64,000 nt of DNA from Duncaniella sp. (GTDB lineage Bacteria; Bacteroidota; Bacteroidia; Bacteroidales; Muribaculaceae), in the NCBI RefSeq assembly GCF_029054785.1, contig NZ_JAIDEN010000091.1:24377-88376 (forward strand), given 5' to 3'. Position 1 is the stretch's first letter. Every line of letters starts with the position of its first letter. The translations under genes were made by a program, and so were the position numbers. The notes under the pieces are model-generated. The model searched no databases and was not told the DNA's origin. It saw only the letters and a list, made by a program, of their open reading frames with translations. Shown piece after piece: positions 1-8,941 of this stretch.

Positions 1-1007
1 ACTCCCAGGTAGGCATCACCCCTCCCACCTATGACAGCAAGGAACTTTTCGAAGCCGTGGTGAAAGATCTCAAAGATGCCATCCCAAGCCTCGTTCCCGC
101 CTCTCAGCAGATCTACGGACGCCTCTCGCGCGAGGCCGGCTATATGCTGCTCGCCAAGCTCTACCTCAACGCCGAAGTCTACACCGGCGAAGCCCGCTGG
201 CAGGACTGCGCCAACGCCTGCAACGAGATCCGCAAGACAATCGACAATCTCGCTCCCACTTACAAATACCTCTTCTGTGCCACTAATGACAAATACGTAG
301 GCAACGGCGAGATCCTCTGGGCTATTCCTCAGGACGCAACCAGCCTCACAACCTACGGCGGCACCACCTACCTCTCAGGCGGCAGCTACCGCGGCGACTC
401 AGATCTGCTCAAGACTCTCGGAGTGGCGGTTTCTGGCTGGGCCGGTCCGCGTGTGCGCGAAGAACTCGCCAAGGCATTTGCCGACGGTGACGAGCGCTGT
501 CTGATGTACGAGGGCGACTACACTGCCGAAATCAAAGACCTCGGCGACCAGAATCAGGGCTACATGTGCGTCAAGTATGTCTACACCCCTGAAACCGACT
601 ACAAGAACGAAGCTCAGGATGCACCCTACTGCAACACCGTGTTCAACCCCACCGACTATCCCCTCTTCCGTCTGGCCGACGTATATCTCATGCTTGCCGA
701 ATGCGAGCTCAACAAAGCCACCGGCTGCAACGGTCTTGAGATGATGAACCGCGTTCGCCGCCGCGCCAATCTGGGTGATGTCAGCTCACTCACTGCCGAA
801 AACATCCTTAAGGAACGCATGTGTGAACTCTATTGGGAAGGCCATCGCCGCTCCGACCTCATCCGTTTCGGCAAATTCGCCGGCTCTGACTACGTATGGT
901 CATGGAAAGGCGGCACTCCCGCCGGCTCCAACACCCAGGCCTACCGCAACCGCTATTGCATCCCCACCCAGTTCATCTCAACCCTCGGACAGAACCCCGG
1001 CTACTAA
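1..1007 (+). CDS. SusD-like nutrient-binding outer-membrane protein, 5'-truncated by window
   Basis: This is the C-terminal part of a SusD/RagB-family lipoprotein; the reading frame is open from the first bases of the window, so the start lies upstream. Visible family features include the helical TPR-like segment around GYMLLAKLYLNAEVY and the end block with LADVYLMLAECELNKA, the MMNRVRRRANL segment and ERMCELYWEGHRRSDLIRFGKF, which is diagnostic of SusD C-termini. SusD proteins sit on the cell surface, bind oligosaccharides and form the lid of the TonB-dependent SusC channel, whose gene would lie upstream of the window. It is followed after 21 bases by a SusE/SusF-like gene, as in a polysaccharide utilisation locus. 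The nearby GH28 gene suggests a pectic substrate, which is inference. Confidence 0.93.
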   Translation, partial: SQVGITPPTYDSKELFEAVVKDLKDAIPSLVPASQQIYGRLSREAGYMLLAKLYLNAEVYTGEARWQDCANACNEIRKTIDNLAPTYKYLFCATNDKYVGNGEILWAIPQDATSLTTYGGTTYLSGGSYRGDSDLLKTLGVAVSGWAGPRVREELAKAFADGDERCLMYEGDYTAEIKDLGDQNQGYMCVKYVYTPETDYKNEAQDAPYCNTVFNPTDYPLFRLADVYLMLAECELNKATGCNGLEMMNRVRRRANLGDVSSLTAENILKERMCELYWEGHRRSDLIRFGKFAGSDYVWSWKGGTPAGSNTQAYRNRYCIPTQFISTLGQNPGY

Positions 1008-1028
1008 TCTCATAATACGATTCTATCA

Positions 1029-2297
1029 ATGAAAAAGTTATATATTTTAGCATCACTTGCAGTAGCCGCTGCCTCCCTCACCTCATGTGAGGCTGACAAG
1101 GAGCCGGTCTACGTAGAACCCGCCGAAAAGGTATTCAGCCTTTCAGCTCCGGCAGAAGACGACAACATTGTCCTCGCCCCCGGCCAGGTTGTAGAACTTA
1201 CAGCCGTAGCTCCTGACTATGGAGTCCCCCTTGTGACCACCTACTCTGTTGACCTCACCCTCGCCGACGAATTCACCGAAGCCAACGAGGAAACCGGCAC
1301 AGAGGCCAACTACATCACACTCACCCCCAAGCAGCCCACCAAGACTGCAATCGAACTTGATGACAAGGACGTGACAACCGCCATCTGCCAGCTTCTCGGC
1401 ATCAATACTTTCAATGAATTTGAAGATGCTGACGTTCAGCCGCAGAAAGTGACTGTACGCGCGAATGCCCGCATTCCATCGATCGCATCGAGCAACTGCG
1501 TGTCAAACAATGTGGTTCTCCCCTCCGTGACTCCCTACAATCCATTCCCGCAGGTTCCCGGCTATTGCTATCTTGTCGGCACCAACACAGGCTGGGCAGC
1601 TCCTGATGCGGCAAGCGCTGCGACTTATGCCAACTGGAGCATCGAAGAAACCGGCGTGGGTACCAACATCTACATCGGATCGCTCAACGTTCCTGCCGGC
1701 GAACAGTATTTCCGCATCTACACCGAACTTATCGGCTGGGACGGAGTATGTCTCGGAACTCCTTCAGGAGGTAATGAACTCATTACATTCACCGATGAGG
1801 AAACTCAGATCAACGTTGCCTATACTCAGGGTTGCTGGATGACAGATGCCTCATGGGAAGGCGGAGATGTTACTTTCACCATCGACCTTACCGACAAAGA
1901 AAATCCGAAACTTGCTGTGAAGAAAGGCGAATATCTGAAAGAGACATACGTCTATCTGATCGGAACTCCCAGCAACTGGACCGGTCCTCTGCCTGAAAAC
2001 GAAAAGGCGCTTGAAGCATGGCGTCTGGTGGACCGCGGCGGAACAGGCATCTATTCTGCCACCTTCGATGTCCAGGCAAGCGATGTCTACTTCCGCGTAT
2101 ATCCGGAGCTTTCCGGCTGGGGTGCCACTCCTTATGCCGCAGAAGCCGGAACCGGAAATGTCAATATGACTCTCGGAAGCGCTTACAACTGCGTTGAAGG
2201 CGAAGGCTGCTGGACATTCCCCTGGGCAGGAGGCAAGCTCTCCTTTACGCTTGACACCAATGCCGGTACAATGACTGTCACTGCCGCAGAGGAATAA
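1029..2297 (+). CDS. SusE/SusF-like surface glycan-binding lipoprotein
   Basis: 422 residues. A lipoprotein signal peptide is clear: MKKLYILASL, a hydrophobic run, then LTSC with the lipidated Cys at about residue 20. The N-terminal third resembles the Ig-like SusE domain. Two tandem CBM-like domains follow, each opening with a YL(V/I)GT..(N/G)W motif (about residues 178-280 and 307-420) and containing a FRIYTE or FRVYPE strand, the SusF/SusE starch-binding arrangement. Such proteins hold polysaccharide at the outer surface and hand it to the SusCD complex. The gene is 21 bases downstream of the susD-like gene, so the two are probably cotranscribed. The ligand cannot be read from sequence; SusE-type proteins are also found in non-starch loci. 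Confidence 0.88.
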   Translation: MKKLYILASLAVAAASLTSCEADKEPVYVEPAEKVFSLSAPAEDDNIVLAPGQVVELTAVAPDYGVPLVTTYSVDLTLADEFTEANEETGTEANYITLTPKQPTKTAIELDDKDVTTAICQLLGINTFNEFEDADVQPQKVTVRANARIPSIASSNCVSNNVVLPSVTPYNPFPQVPGYCYLVGTNTGWAAPDAASAATYANWSIEETGVGTNIYIGSLNVPAGEQYFRIYTELIGWDGVCLGTPSGGNELITFTDEETQINVAYTQGCWMTDASWEGGDVTFTIDLTDKENPKLAVKKGEYLKETYVYLIGTPSNWTGPLPENEKALEAWRLVDRGGTGIYSATFDVQASDVYFRVYPELSGWGATPYAAEAGTGNVNMTLGSAYNCVEGEGCWTFPWAGGKLSFTLDTNAGTMTVTAAEE

Positions 2298-2405
2298 TCA
2301 GCATCCTCAAGGAAATTACAAAGTCCCTTATTTCAATCTCAGCGCCGCCCGGTCCGACCCCTCCCAAGGGGAAAGGCCGGGCGGCCATATTCTGAGACAT
2401 GGTGA

Positions 2406-2600
2406 AATTTCATCACCCTCGGCACTCCGCTCAAAGCCGACGGCAATCCGGATCTCGACTGCGACAACAGTCTTGAAGACCCGTCGCTCATCGTCCCGCC
2501 GGAAAACATTCTTTCTGTAAGCGGCAACCGGGTTCCGGTCACCATCCCGGCCAAAACATTTGCCGTCTGCCGCATCGGTGTGGCAGATACCCGGAAATAG
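2406..2600 (+). pseudogene. Remnant of a glycoside-hydrolase C-terminus (arabinofuranosidase-like)
   Basis: A 65-codon open frame runs from just after an in-frame TGA (2403-2405) to TAG at 2598-2600 and has no start codon of its own. Its translation reads like the last beta-sandwich strands of an alpha-L-arabinofuranosidase-type hydrolase: a DNSLEDP segment, VPPENILSVSGN and VPVTIPAKTFAVCRI, where the family ends with a strand of the form LPAxSFxVYRF. It lies between the SusE-like gene and a strong terminator in the right orientation to have been the next gene of the locus. I read it as a decayed hydrolase gene that lost its 5' part. The family assignment is tentative. Confidence 0.45.
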
Positions 2601-2630
2601 TCTGACTGACGGCCACAACGGCCAACCCAC

Positions 2631-2681
2631 AAAAAGCACCGGGCCTGATTCCGATTGTATGGAATCAGGCCCGGCGTTTTT
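2631..2681. terminator. Strong bidirectional intrinsic terminator
   Basis: A perfect 14-bp stem (CCGGGCCTGATTCC at 2639-2652 with GGAATCAGGCCCGG at 2661-2674) has an 8-nt loop. It is followed by GTTTTT on the plus strand and preceded by an A5 run (2631-2635), so it can work in both directions. It separates the susD/E-like unit from the convergent GH28 gene. Confidence 0.85.
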
Positions 2682-2682
2682 A

Positions 2683-2704
2683 GAGGTTGTTAAAAAACAA
2701 CCTC
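2683..2704 (-). terminator. Small hairpin just downstream of the GH28 gene
   Basis: GAGGTTGTT (2683-2691) and AACAACCTC (2696-2704) form a 9-bp stem with an AAAA loop, 20 bases past the GH28 stop codon. There is no T-run directly after it on the minus strand, so it may act as an mRNA 3'-end stabiliser in front of the bidirectional terminator at 2631-2681. Confidence 0.45.
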
Positions 2705-2724
2705 TTAGACATTCTGGCAACGGA

Positions 2725-4173
2725 TTATTTCAGAGGCTGAAGCGTTCCGCTGTTGATCTTTAGATTGGAGAAGCGGACATCAGCGGTCTGGCCATTGAGA
2801 AGGAAAGCACCGTCTGTCACACCGTCGAACACCGAGTTCTTGACCTCAACATTGTAGACATTGCAGATGTCCTTGAAACCGTCGATACGCACACCGTATT
2901 TGCTCTTGCGGCAGTTGACATTTTCAAGGAAGACATTGCGCACTGTCGGGTTGAAGTCGCGCTGGCAGACCTCACGCTGTTCGTAAACCAGATTGATTTT
3001 CAGAACGGCTTCCTTGCACTGGCCGACTTCTACGTTGCGGACATAGATGTTCTCGATCACACCGCCGCGGCAGTTGTTGGTCTTGATGCGGATCACACGG
3101 TCAAGCTGCGGGCTGTCCATCTCGCAGTCCTCGACAAAGAGATTGCGGAAACCGCCTGAGATCTCGCTGCCGACAACCACACCGCCGTGGCCGTTTTTCA
3201 TCTTGCAGTTGCGCACAATGATATTTTCAGAGGGGATGTTGGCGGTGCGTCCGTCGCGGTTACGTCCGCTCTTGATTGCGATGCAGTCATCGCCGGTGTC
3301 GAAATAGCAGCGCTCGATCAGCACATTCTTGCATGATTCGGGGTCGCAGCCGTCACCGTTGGGACCGTCGTTCTGGATGTGTACGCCACGCACTGTCAGA
3401 TTCTCGCACAGCAGGGGATGGATCACCCAGAAAGGCGAACGCAGCAGAGTGACATCCTCGATCAGCACATTCTTGCACTTGACGGGGTTGACCAGCTGGA
3501 CGCGCATACCGTAGCCGTCGCCCATACGGCGCTCCTCGACAGGTACGCCCTTTTCGTTCCACTCCATGAGCAGCGGACGGCCGATACGCTGCGAAATGAT
3601 GCCTTTGCCGTCTTCCCAGCCGTAGCTCTTGGCACCGCACATGCGCCACCAGTTTTCAATCTCGGCACCACCGTCGATTGTACCCTTGCCGGTGATGGCG
3701 ATGTTCTCCTGCTCATAGGCATAGATCATCGGCTGATAGTTGTAGCAGTCCATACCTTCCCAGCGGGTGCGCACAAGGGGATATTCCTTGAGATCGGGGG
3801 TGAAAAGCAGAGTCGCACCCTCTTCAAGGTGGAGATTGACATTGCTCTTGAGTGTGATGGGGCCTGTCAGCCATGTGCCGGCAGGAATCACGACGCGGCC
3901 TCCGCCCTCACGGGAGCAACGGTCGATCACCTTATTGATAAGCTGAGTGTAGAGATAGCCCTGAGTCTTGGACTTCTTGCCGTATTTGAACAGCGGATAG
4001 TCCTTCTCGCGGAATGTCGGAGCTTTGATTGATTTTTCAATCTCAGGATAAAGTTCGTTCCAGGCCTTTGCAACCTCGTCGGATGCTGAAGCCTTCTTCT
4101 GCGCCTGTGCAGGCACACTGACAAAAGCCAGTGCGAGCGCAAGCGCCATCAAAGTTTTCTTCATGGTCTTCAT
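2725..4173 (-). CDS. GH28 polygalacturonase, secreted
   Basis: A glycoside hydrolase family 28 enzyme that cleaves alpha-1,4-galacturonic linkages of pectin by inversion. The parallel beta-helix signatures are present in order: NGDGCDPESC (the NTD-type block), GDDCIAIKSG (the catalytic Asp pair), NGHGGVVVGSE (the HG motif) and RVIRIKTN (the RIK motif). The N-terminus MKTMKKTLMALALALAF...AQA is a Sec signal peptide ending near an Ala-x-Ala site, with no lipobox, so the protein is probably periplasmic. The start at 4173 was chosen because it gives the normal signal peptide; 4191 and 4164 are alternatives. A consensus promoter lies upstream at 4226-4256. It faces the susD/E-like genes and is probably part of the same pectin-use region. 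Confidence 0.93.
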   Translation of the reverse strand: MKTMKKTLMALALALAFVSVPAQAQKKASASDEVAKAWNELYPEIEKSIKAPTFREKDYPLFKYGKKSKTQGYLYTQLINKVIDRCSREGGGRVVIPAGTWLTGPITLKSNVNLHLEEGATLLFTPDLKEYPLVRTRWEGMDCYNYQPMIYAYEQENIAITGKGTIDGGAEIENWWRMCGAKSYGWEDGKGIISQRIGRPLLMEWNEKGVPVEERRMGDGYGMRVQLVNPVKCKNVLIEDVTLLRSPFWVIHPLLCENLTVRGVHIQNDGPNGDGCDPESCKNVLIERCYFDTGDDCIAIKSGRNRDGRTANIPSENIIVRNCKMKNGHGGVVVGSEISGGFRNLFVEDCEMDSPQLDRVIRIKTNNCRGGVIENIYVRNVEVGQCKEAVLKINLVYEQREVCQRDFNPTVRNVFLENVNCRKSKYGVRIDGFKDICNVYNVEVKNSVFDGVTDGAFLLNGQTADVRFSNLKINSGTLQPLK

Positions 4174-4225
4174 ATAAATTAAATTCAACAATTATTTTTC
4201 TCAAAATCGAAACATGATCGGCCTA

Positions 4226-4256
4226 CAAAGGTACTCAGAATTGACCACAATGCAAA
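4226..4256 (-). promoter_or_regulatory. Bacteroidetes-type promoter for the GH28 gene
   Basis: On the minus strand, TTTG (plus-strand CAAA at 4253-4256) is followed after 19 nt by TACCTTTG (plus-strand CAAAGGTA at 4226-4233). This matches the -33 TTTG / -7 TAnnTTTG housekeeping promoter of Bacteroidetes. It sits about 50 bases upstream of the GH28 start. Confidence 0.8.
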
Positions 4257-4304
4257 ATCCGTGTCATTTTTCATCTATCTTGCAGATATTTAGAAAAAAA
4301 TGCT

Positions 4305-4312
4305 TACCTTTG
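4305..4312 (+). promoter_or_regulatory. Promoter -7 element for glycogen synthase
   Basis: TACCTTTG, an exact match to TAnnTTTG, lies 35 bases before the glycogen synthase ATG. The -33 element is weak (a TTG at 4280-4282). It is divergent from the GH28 promoter in the same short intergenic region. Confidence 0.7.
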
Positions 4313-4347
4313 CAGCCTGAAACGAAAAACTACATAGTAATTAAAGA

Positions 4348-6069
4348 ATGGACAAAACACCTGCTGTATCACAGGTCGATCTCCTCTTCGAAGTAAGTTG
4401 GGAGGTATGTAACAAGATTGGCGGCATCTACACCGTCTTGTCCACAAAGGCCAAGACTCTCCAAAAGCTATTCAAAGACAAAACTATCTTCATCGGTCCC
4501 GATGTCTGGACCGCAGAAAATCCCTCTCCCTGGTTTTCAGAATGCAAGATCCCCGGACTCTCCGAGTGGGCGCTCGACGCCAAACTGCCTGACGGCGTGA
4601 ACGTCAGAGTAGGCCGATGGGAAATCCCCGGACGCCCGATCGCAGTCCTTGTGAAATTTGACGGCATGTATGCCGTAAAAGATGAATTCTATGGAGAAAT
4701 GTGGAACCGCTTCGGAGTGGACTCGCTCCACGCCTATGGCGACTATGACGAAGGCTGCGCTTTCGCCCACGCATCCGGAATTGTTATCGAATCGATCATA
4801 AAATCCGGCTACGGACAGCCCGTCCAGCCCGCCGGAAAGCGCGGACGCAAAAAGCAGAGCCGCATCGTGGCCCACTTCGACGAATGGACAACCGGCATGG
4901 GACTCCTCTATGTCCGCTGGAAACTGCCTAAAGTCGGCACGGTCTTCACCACCCACGCCACAAGCATCGGCCGCAGTATCTGCGGAAACAACAAACCGCT
5001 CTACGACTACCTGAAAGGCTATAACGGCGACCAGATGGCCCGTGAGCTGAACATGGAAGCCAAGCACTCTCTCGAAAAAGCCGCGGCCCACGCCGCTGAT
5101 GCGTTTACAACCGTCAGCGAGATCACGGCCACCGAGTGCGAGCAGCTGCTTGAACGCCGACCGGACGTCGTGACCCCCAACGGTTTTGAAAAGAACTTTG
5201 TTCCCGCCGCGACCAAACTTCCGGCTGCCCGCAAAGCCGCCCGCGACAGAATGCTCTCGACAGCATCAGCCCTGACCGGCAAGAAAATAGATCCCAACAC
5301 ATTTATTGTCATCACCAGCGGACGCTGCGAATACCGCAACAAGGGACTCGACCTGTTCCTTGATGTCTGCGACGAGCTCAAACGCTGCAAACCGGCACGC
5401 AACATCCTCGCATTCGTAATGGTTCCCGCATGGCCCAAAGAAGCCCGCGCCGATCTGGCCGGACGCCTCGCCGATGTGGAAAAAACTCCGATTGTCAGCG
5501 ATGAAACACCGCTCTGCGATCCTATAATCACCCACTGGCTCAACAATCCGGACTCCGACGCAGTCAACTGCCGTATCCACCAGCTGGGCCTTAACAACCT
5601 TGACAGCCATGTGGAAGTCATCTATGTCCCCTGCTATCTCAACGGGACTGACGGCATCCTCGACATGAGCTATTATGATCTCCTACCCGGCGCCGACGCC
5701 ACAGTCTTCCCCTCTTACTACGAACCTTGGGGCTATACACCACTTGAAAGCGTTGCCTTCGGTGTACCGACTGTGACCACCTCTCTTTCGGGATTCGGCC
5801 AATGGGTTCTCCAGGCGTTCGACAACTACTTTGACGAATGTGGCGTCAATGTCATCGGCCGCGGTGACTCCAATTACCGTTCGGTTGTTGAAAATATCGC
5901 CCACTCGATCGAATATCTTGCCGGCATTGACCAGAAAGAGGACAAAAAGATCCGTAAAGCAGCCATGCAGACCGCATCCGAAGCCGCATGGTCAAAATTT
6001 ATCAGCTACTATGACACAGCCTATCAGCTTGCCCTTGACAAAGCGGCCAAGCGAAAGGTCGGCCAATGA
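4348..6069 (+). CDS. Glycogen synthase, GT3 (eukaryote-like) type
   Basis: 573 residues. Transfers glucose from a nucleotide sugar to the non-reducing end of alpha-1,4-glucan. The N-terminal EVSWEVCNKIGGIYTVL is the GT3 signature with the sugar-nucleotide-binding Lys and GG. THATSIGRSICG, HAADAFTTVSEIT and VTPNGFE follow the GYS1-like pattern, and the C-terminal SYYEPWGYTPLESVAFG with TTSLSGFG carries the E..G.TPLE catalytic element. This is the glycogen synthase fold closer to animal/fungal enzymes than to E. coli GlgA (GT5), which is normal in Bacteroidetes. It is followed 56 bases later by an alpha-glucan phosphorylase, so synthesis and breakdown of glycogen are coupled in one locus. Confidence 0.93.
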   Translation: MDKTPAVSQVDLLFEVSWEVCNKIGGIYTVLSTKAKTLQKLFKDKTIFIGPDVWTAENPSPWFSECKIPGLSEWALDAKLPDGVNVRVGRWEIPGRPIAVLVKFDGMYAVKDEFYGEMWNRFGVDSLHAYGDYDEGCAFAHASGIVIESIIKSGYGQPVQPAGKRGRKKQSRIVAHFDEWTTGMGLLYVRWKLPKVGTVFTTHATSIGRSICGNNKPLYDYLKGYNGDQMARELNMEAKHSLEKAAAHAADAFTTVSEITATECEQLLERRPDVVTPNGFEKNFVPAATKLPAARKAARDRMLSTASALTGKKIDPNTFIVITSGRCEYRNKGLDLFLDVCDELKRCKPARNILAFVMVPAWPKEARADLAGRLADVEKTPIVSDETPLCDPIITHWLNNPDSDAVNCRIHQLGLNNLDSHVEVIYVPCYLNGTDGILDMSYYDLLPGADATVFPSYYEPWGYTPLESVAFGVPTVTTSLSGFGQWVLQAFDNYFDECGVNVIGRGDSNYRSVVENIAHSIEYLAGIDQKEDKKIRKAAMQTASEAAWSKFISYYDTAYQLALDKAAKRKVGQ

Positions 6070-6125
6070 CAACCTGATTTTTAAGACTGACTTACCTTAA
6101 GTTAAATAATTCAATTTACACAAAT

Positions 6126-8684
6126 ATGAAACTGCCTGTAAGCAAAACTAATGCCCCCGTATGGCGCGACATCACAGTGAAGTCCGTGCTCCCTGAGGCA
6201 TTGAAACCTCTCGAAACACTCTCCCGCAACCTCTGGTGGGTATGGAACAGCGCGGCCAAGAACCTCTTCCGCGACCTCGACGCCGATCTGTGGCGCGCCA
6301 CCGGCGAAAATCCCGTCATGCTCCTCCAGCAACTCTCTTCCGAACGCCTCGAAGAGATCATGAACGACAGCGAACTGATGGAACGCATCAAGGGTGTGTT
6401 TGCAATGTTCCAGGAATACATGGCCAAACCCATGCGCAAGGACATCCCTTCTGTCTCTTACTTCTCTATGGAGTACGGTCTATGCAACTGCCTCAAAATC
6501 TATTCCGGCGGTCTTGGTGTACTCGCCGGCGACTATATCAAGGAAGCATCCGACAGCTGCGTCGACATGACCGCCATCGGTTTCCTTTACCGTTACGGCT
6601 ATTTCACCCAGTCACTGAGCGTTGACGGCCAGCAGATCGCCAACTACGAGCCTCAGAACTTCAACCAGCTCCCCATCGAGCAGGTCACTGACGAAAACGG
6701 CCATCCGCTCATCCTCGAAGTCCCCTACCCCGGCCGCATCATTTACAGCCACATCTGGCGCGTCAACGTAGGCCGCATGAAGCTCTACCTCCTCGACACC
6801 GACTTCGACATGAACAGCGAGTTTGACCGCTCAATCACCCACCAGCTCTACGGCGGCGACTGGGAAAACCGCATCAAGCAGGAATATCTTCTCGGCATCG
6901 GCGGTGTGCTCGCGCTCAAGAAACTCGGCATCAGCAACACCATCTATCACGCCAACGAAGGCCACGCCGCACTGCTCAACCTCCAGCGTCTTGTCGACTA
7001 CGTACAGTCAGGTCTTGATTTCAACACCTCGCTCGAACTCGTACGCTCGTCAAGCCTCTACACAGTCCACACTCCGGTGCCCGCAGGCCACGACTATTTC
7101 GACGAAGGCCTCGCCCACAAATATCTCAACGAATTCCCCGCACGCTTAGGCATCAGCTGGCAGGACCTCATGAACATGGGCCGCGAAAATCCCGACAGCC
7201 AGGACCGCTTCTCGATGAGCGTATTCGCCCTCAACACCTGTCAGGAAGCCAACGGTGTCAGCTGGCTCCACGGCGAAGTCTCCAAGAAGATGTTTGCCGG
7301 TGTCTGGAAAGGCTACTCATGGGAAGAAAGCCACGTCGGCTATGTGACCAACGGCGTACACATGCCGACCTGGGCCGCAAGCGAATGGAAGGCCTTCTAC
7401 ACCGAGAAACTCGGCGAACAGGTGTTTGACCACCAGAGCGACCCCAAGGCATGGGACGGCATCTTCAAGGTCAAAGACGAAGAGATCTGGGATCTTCGCA
7501 CCACAATGAAGAACAAGTTCATCAACTTCGTCAAGCGCGATTTCAAGGCCAAGTGGCTTGCCAACCAGGGCGATCCCTCAGCCGTGATCAAGATCCTTGA
7601 AAAGATCAACCCCAACGCTCTCATCATCGGTTTCGCACGCCGCTTCGCAACCTACAAGCGCGCACACCTGCTCTTCACTGACCTCGACCGTCTGGCCCGC
7701 ATCGTCAACAACGAGCAGTTCCCCGTACAGTTCATCTTCTCCGGCAAGGCTCACCCCGCCGACGGCGCAGGTCAGGGTCTGATCAAGCGCATCATGGAGA
7801 TTTCGCGCATGCCTCAGTTCCAAGGCAAGATCATCTTCCTTGAAGACTACAACATGATCGTCGCCAAGCGTCTTGTCACCGGTGTCGACATCTGGCTCAA
7901 CACCCCGACCCGTCCGCTCGAAGCATCTGGTACTTCAGGCGAAAAGGCTGAAATGAACGGTGTGCTCAACTTCTCAGTGCTCGACGGATGGTGGTATGAA
8001 GGCTACCGTCTCGACGAAAAGGCCGGCTGGGCTCTCACCGACAAGCGTACTTTCACTGATCAGGGCCAGCAGGACAAGCTCGACGCAGCAACCATCTACT
8101 CGATGCTCGAAAACGAGATCATCCCCCTCTACTTCGCCAAGAACTCGAAGGGTTACTCTCCCGAATGGATCCAGTATATCAAGCGTTCGATCGGCCACAT
8201 CGCTCCGCAGTACACAATGCAGCGTATGATCGAAGACTACATCGACCGCTTCTATCTCCCCGAATCAAAGCGCTTCGAAAAACTTTCGGCCAACGGCGAC
8301 AAGCTTGCCAAAGAGATCGCCGCATGGAAAGAAAAAGTCGCTGCCGCATGGGATGGCATCCAGGTTCTTGAAGTAAACACCAACGAGGATCTCAACCAGA
8401 ACAACCACAGCGGTCAGACGTTCGTCACCACTGTCAAGATCGATGCCAACGGCCTCGCCGATGACCTCGCACTTGAGCTCGTCATCGACAAAGTCCAAGA
8501 CAATCAGGAAAGCCGCGCCGGTTCAGTGCCTTTCAAAGTTGTAGCCAAGGAAGGCAACACCGTAACCTACCAGCTTGAAGACAAACTCCGCGATCCGGGT
8601 GTGTTCCGCTACTCTTATCGTCTCTATCCTTCGAACCCGAACCTGCCCCACCGTCAGGACTTCGCGTTCGTCCGCTGGATCTAA
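6126..8684 (+). CDS. Alpha-glucan (glycogen) phosphorylase, GT35
   Basis: 852 residues. A pyridoxal-phosphate enzyme releasing glucose-1-phosphate from glycogen or maltodextrin. It belongs to the short alpha-glucan phosphorylase subfamily with an N-terminal DUF3417-like helical segment ([17 protein letters not shown], residues about 33-50). [36 protein letters not shown] and the PLP-lysine region [15 protein letters not shown] are present. A beta-rich C-terminal tail (residues about 750-852) ends in FAFVRWI. It lies directly downstream of glycogen synthase and is probably cotranscribed with it. A clean terminator follows. Confidence 0.93.
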   Translation: MKLPVSKTNAPVWRDITVKSVLPEALKPLETLSRNLWWVWNSAAKNLFRDLDADLWRATGENPVMLLQQLSSERLEEIMNDSELMERIKGVFAMFQEYMAKPMRKDIPSVSYFSMEYGLCNCLKIYSGGLGVLAGDYIKEASDSCVDMTAIGFLYRYGYFTQSLSVDGQQIANYEPQNFNQLPIEQVTDENGHPLILEVPYPGRIIYSHIWRVNVGRMKLYLLDTDFDMNSEFDRSITHQLYGGDWENRIKQEYLLGIGGVLALKKLGISNTIYHANEGHAALLNLQRLVDYVQSGLDFNTSLELVRSSSLYTVHTPVPAGHDYFDEGLAHKYLNEFPARLGISWQDLMNMGRENPDSQDRFSMSVFALNTCQEANGVSWLHGEVSKKMFAGVWKGYSWEESHVGYVTNGVHMPTWAASEWKAFYTEKLGEQVFDHQSDPKAWDGIFKVKDEEIWDLRTTMKNKFINFVKRDFKAKWLANQGDPSAVIKILEKINPNALIIGFARRFATYKRAHLLFTDLDRLARIVNNEQFPVQFIFSGKAHPADGAGQGLIKRIMEISRMPQFQGKIIFLEDYNMIVAKRLVTGVDIWLNTPTRPLEASGTSGEKAEMNGVLNFSVLDGWWYEGYRLDEKAGWALTDKRTFTDQGQQDKLDAATIYSMLENEIIPLYFAKNSKGYSPEWIQYIKRSIGHIAPQYTMQRMIEDYIDRFYLPESKRFEKLSANGDKLAKEIAAWKEKVAAAWDGIQVLEVNTNEDLNQNNHSGQTFVTTVKIDANGLADDLALELVIDKVQDNQESRAGSVPFKVVAKEGNTVTYQLEDKLRDPGVFRYSYRLYPSNPNLPHRQDFAFVRWI

Positions 8685-8712
8685 TAACAGACCGTTCACA
8701 GACATCCGATAT

Positions 8713-8746
8713 AACTCCGGGGGCTCACGAGCCTCCGGAGTTTTTC
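8713..8746 (+). terminator. Intrinsic terminator of the glycogen operon
   Basis: AACTCCGG (8713-8720) pairs with CCGGAGTT (8735-8742), and inside it GGCTC pairs with GAGCC; a T-run follows. It lies 28 bases after the phosphorylase stop codon. Confidence 0.85.
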
Positions 8747-8941
8747 TTTACATACAAAGACTCCGGCACCGGGAACCGCCCCTTCCGCTGCCGGATATGA
8801 AAGCGGTCCCTGCCTCAACACCAAGCTGAAGCAGGGACCATTACAGATAAGTATAAGAATAGATGAATATACCTGAGAAACTGACTGACCGCAGGCAGGC
8901 GTTCCCGTCAAAAAGCTGAGTGCCGCCGTGGATCAGATGAG

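Noticed and set aside
3379..4032. 217-residue frame opposite the GH28 gene
   Set aside because: It is fully antisense to a gene with clear GH28 motifs and reflects codon bias of that gene.
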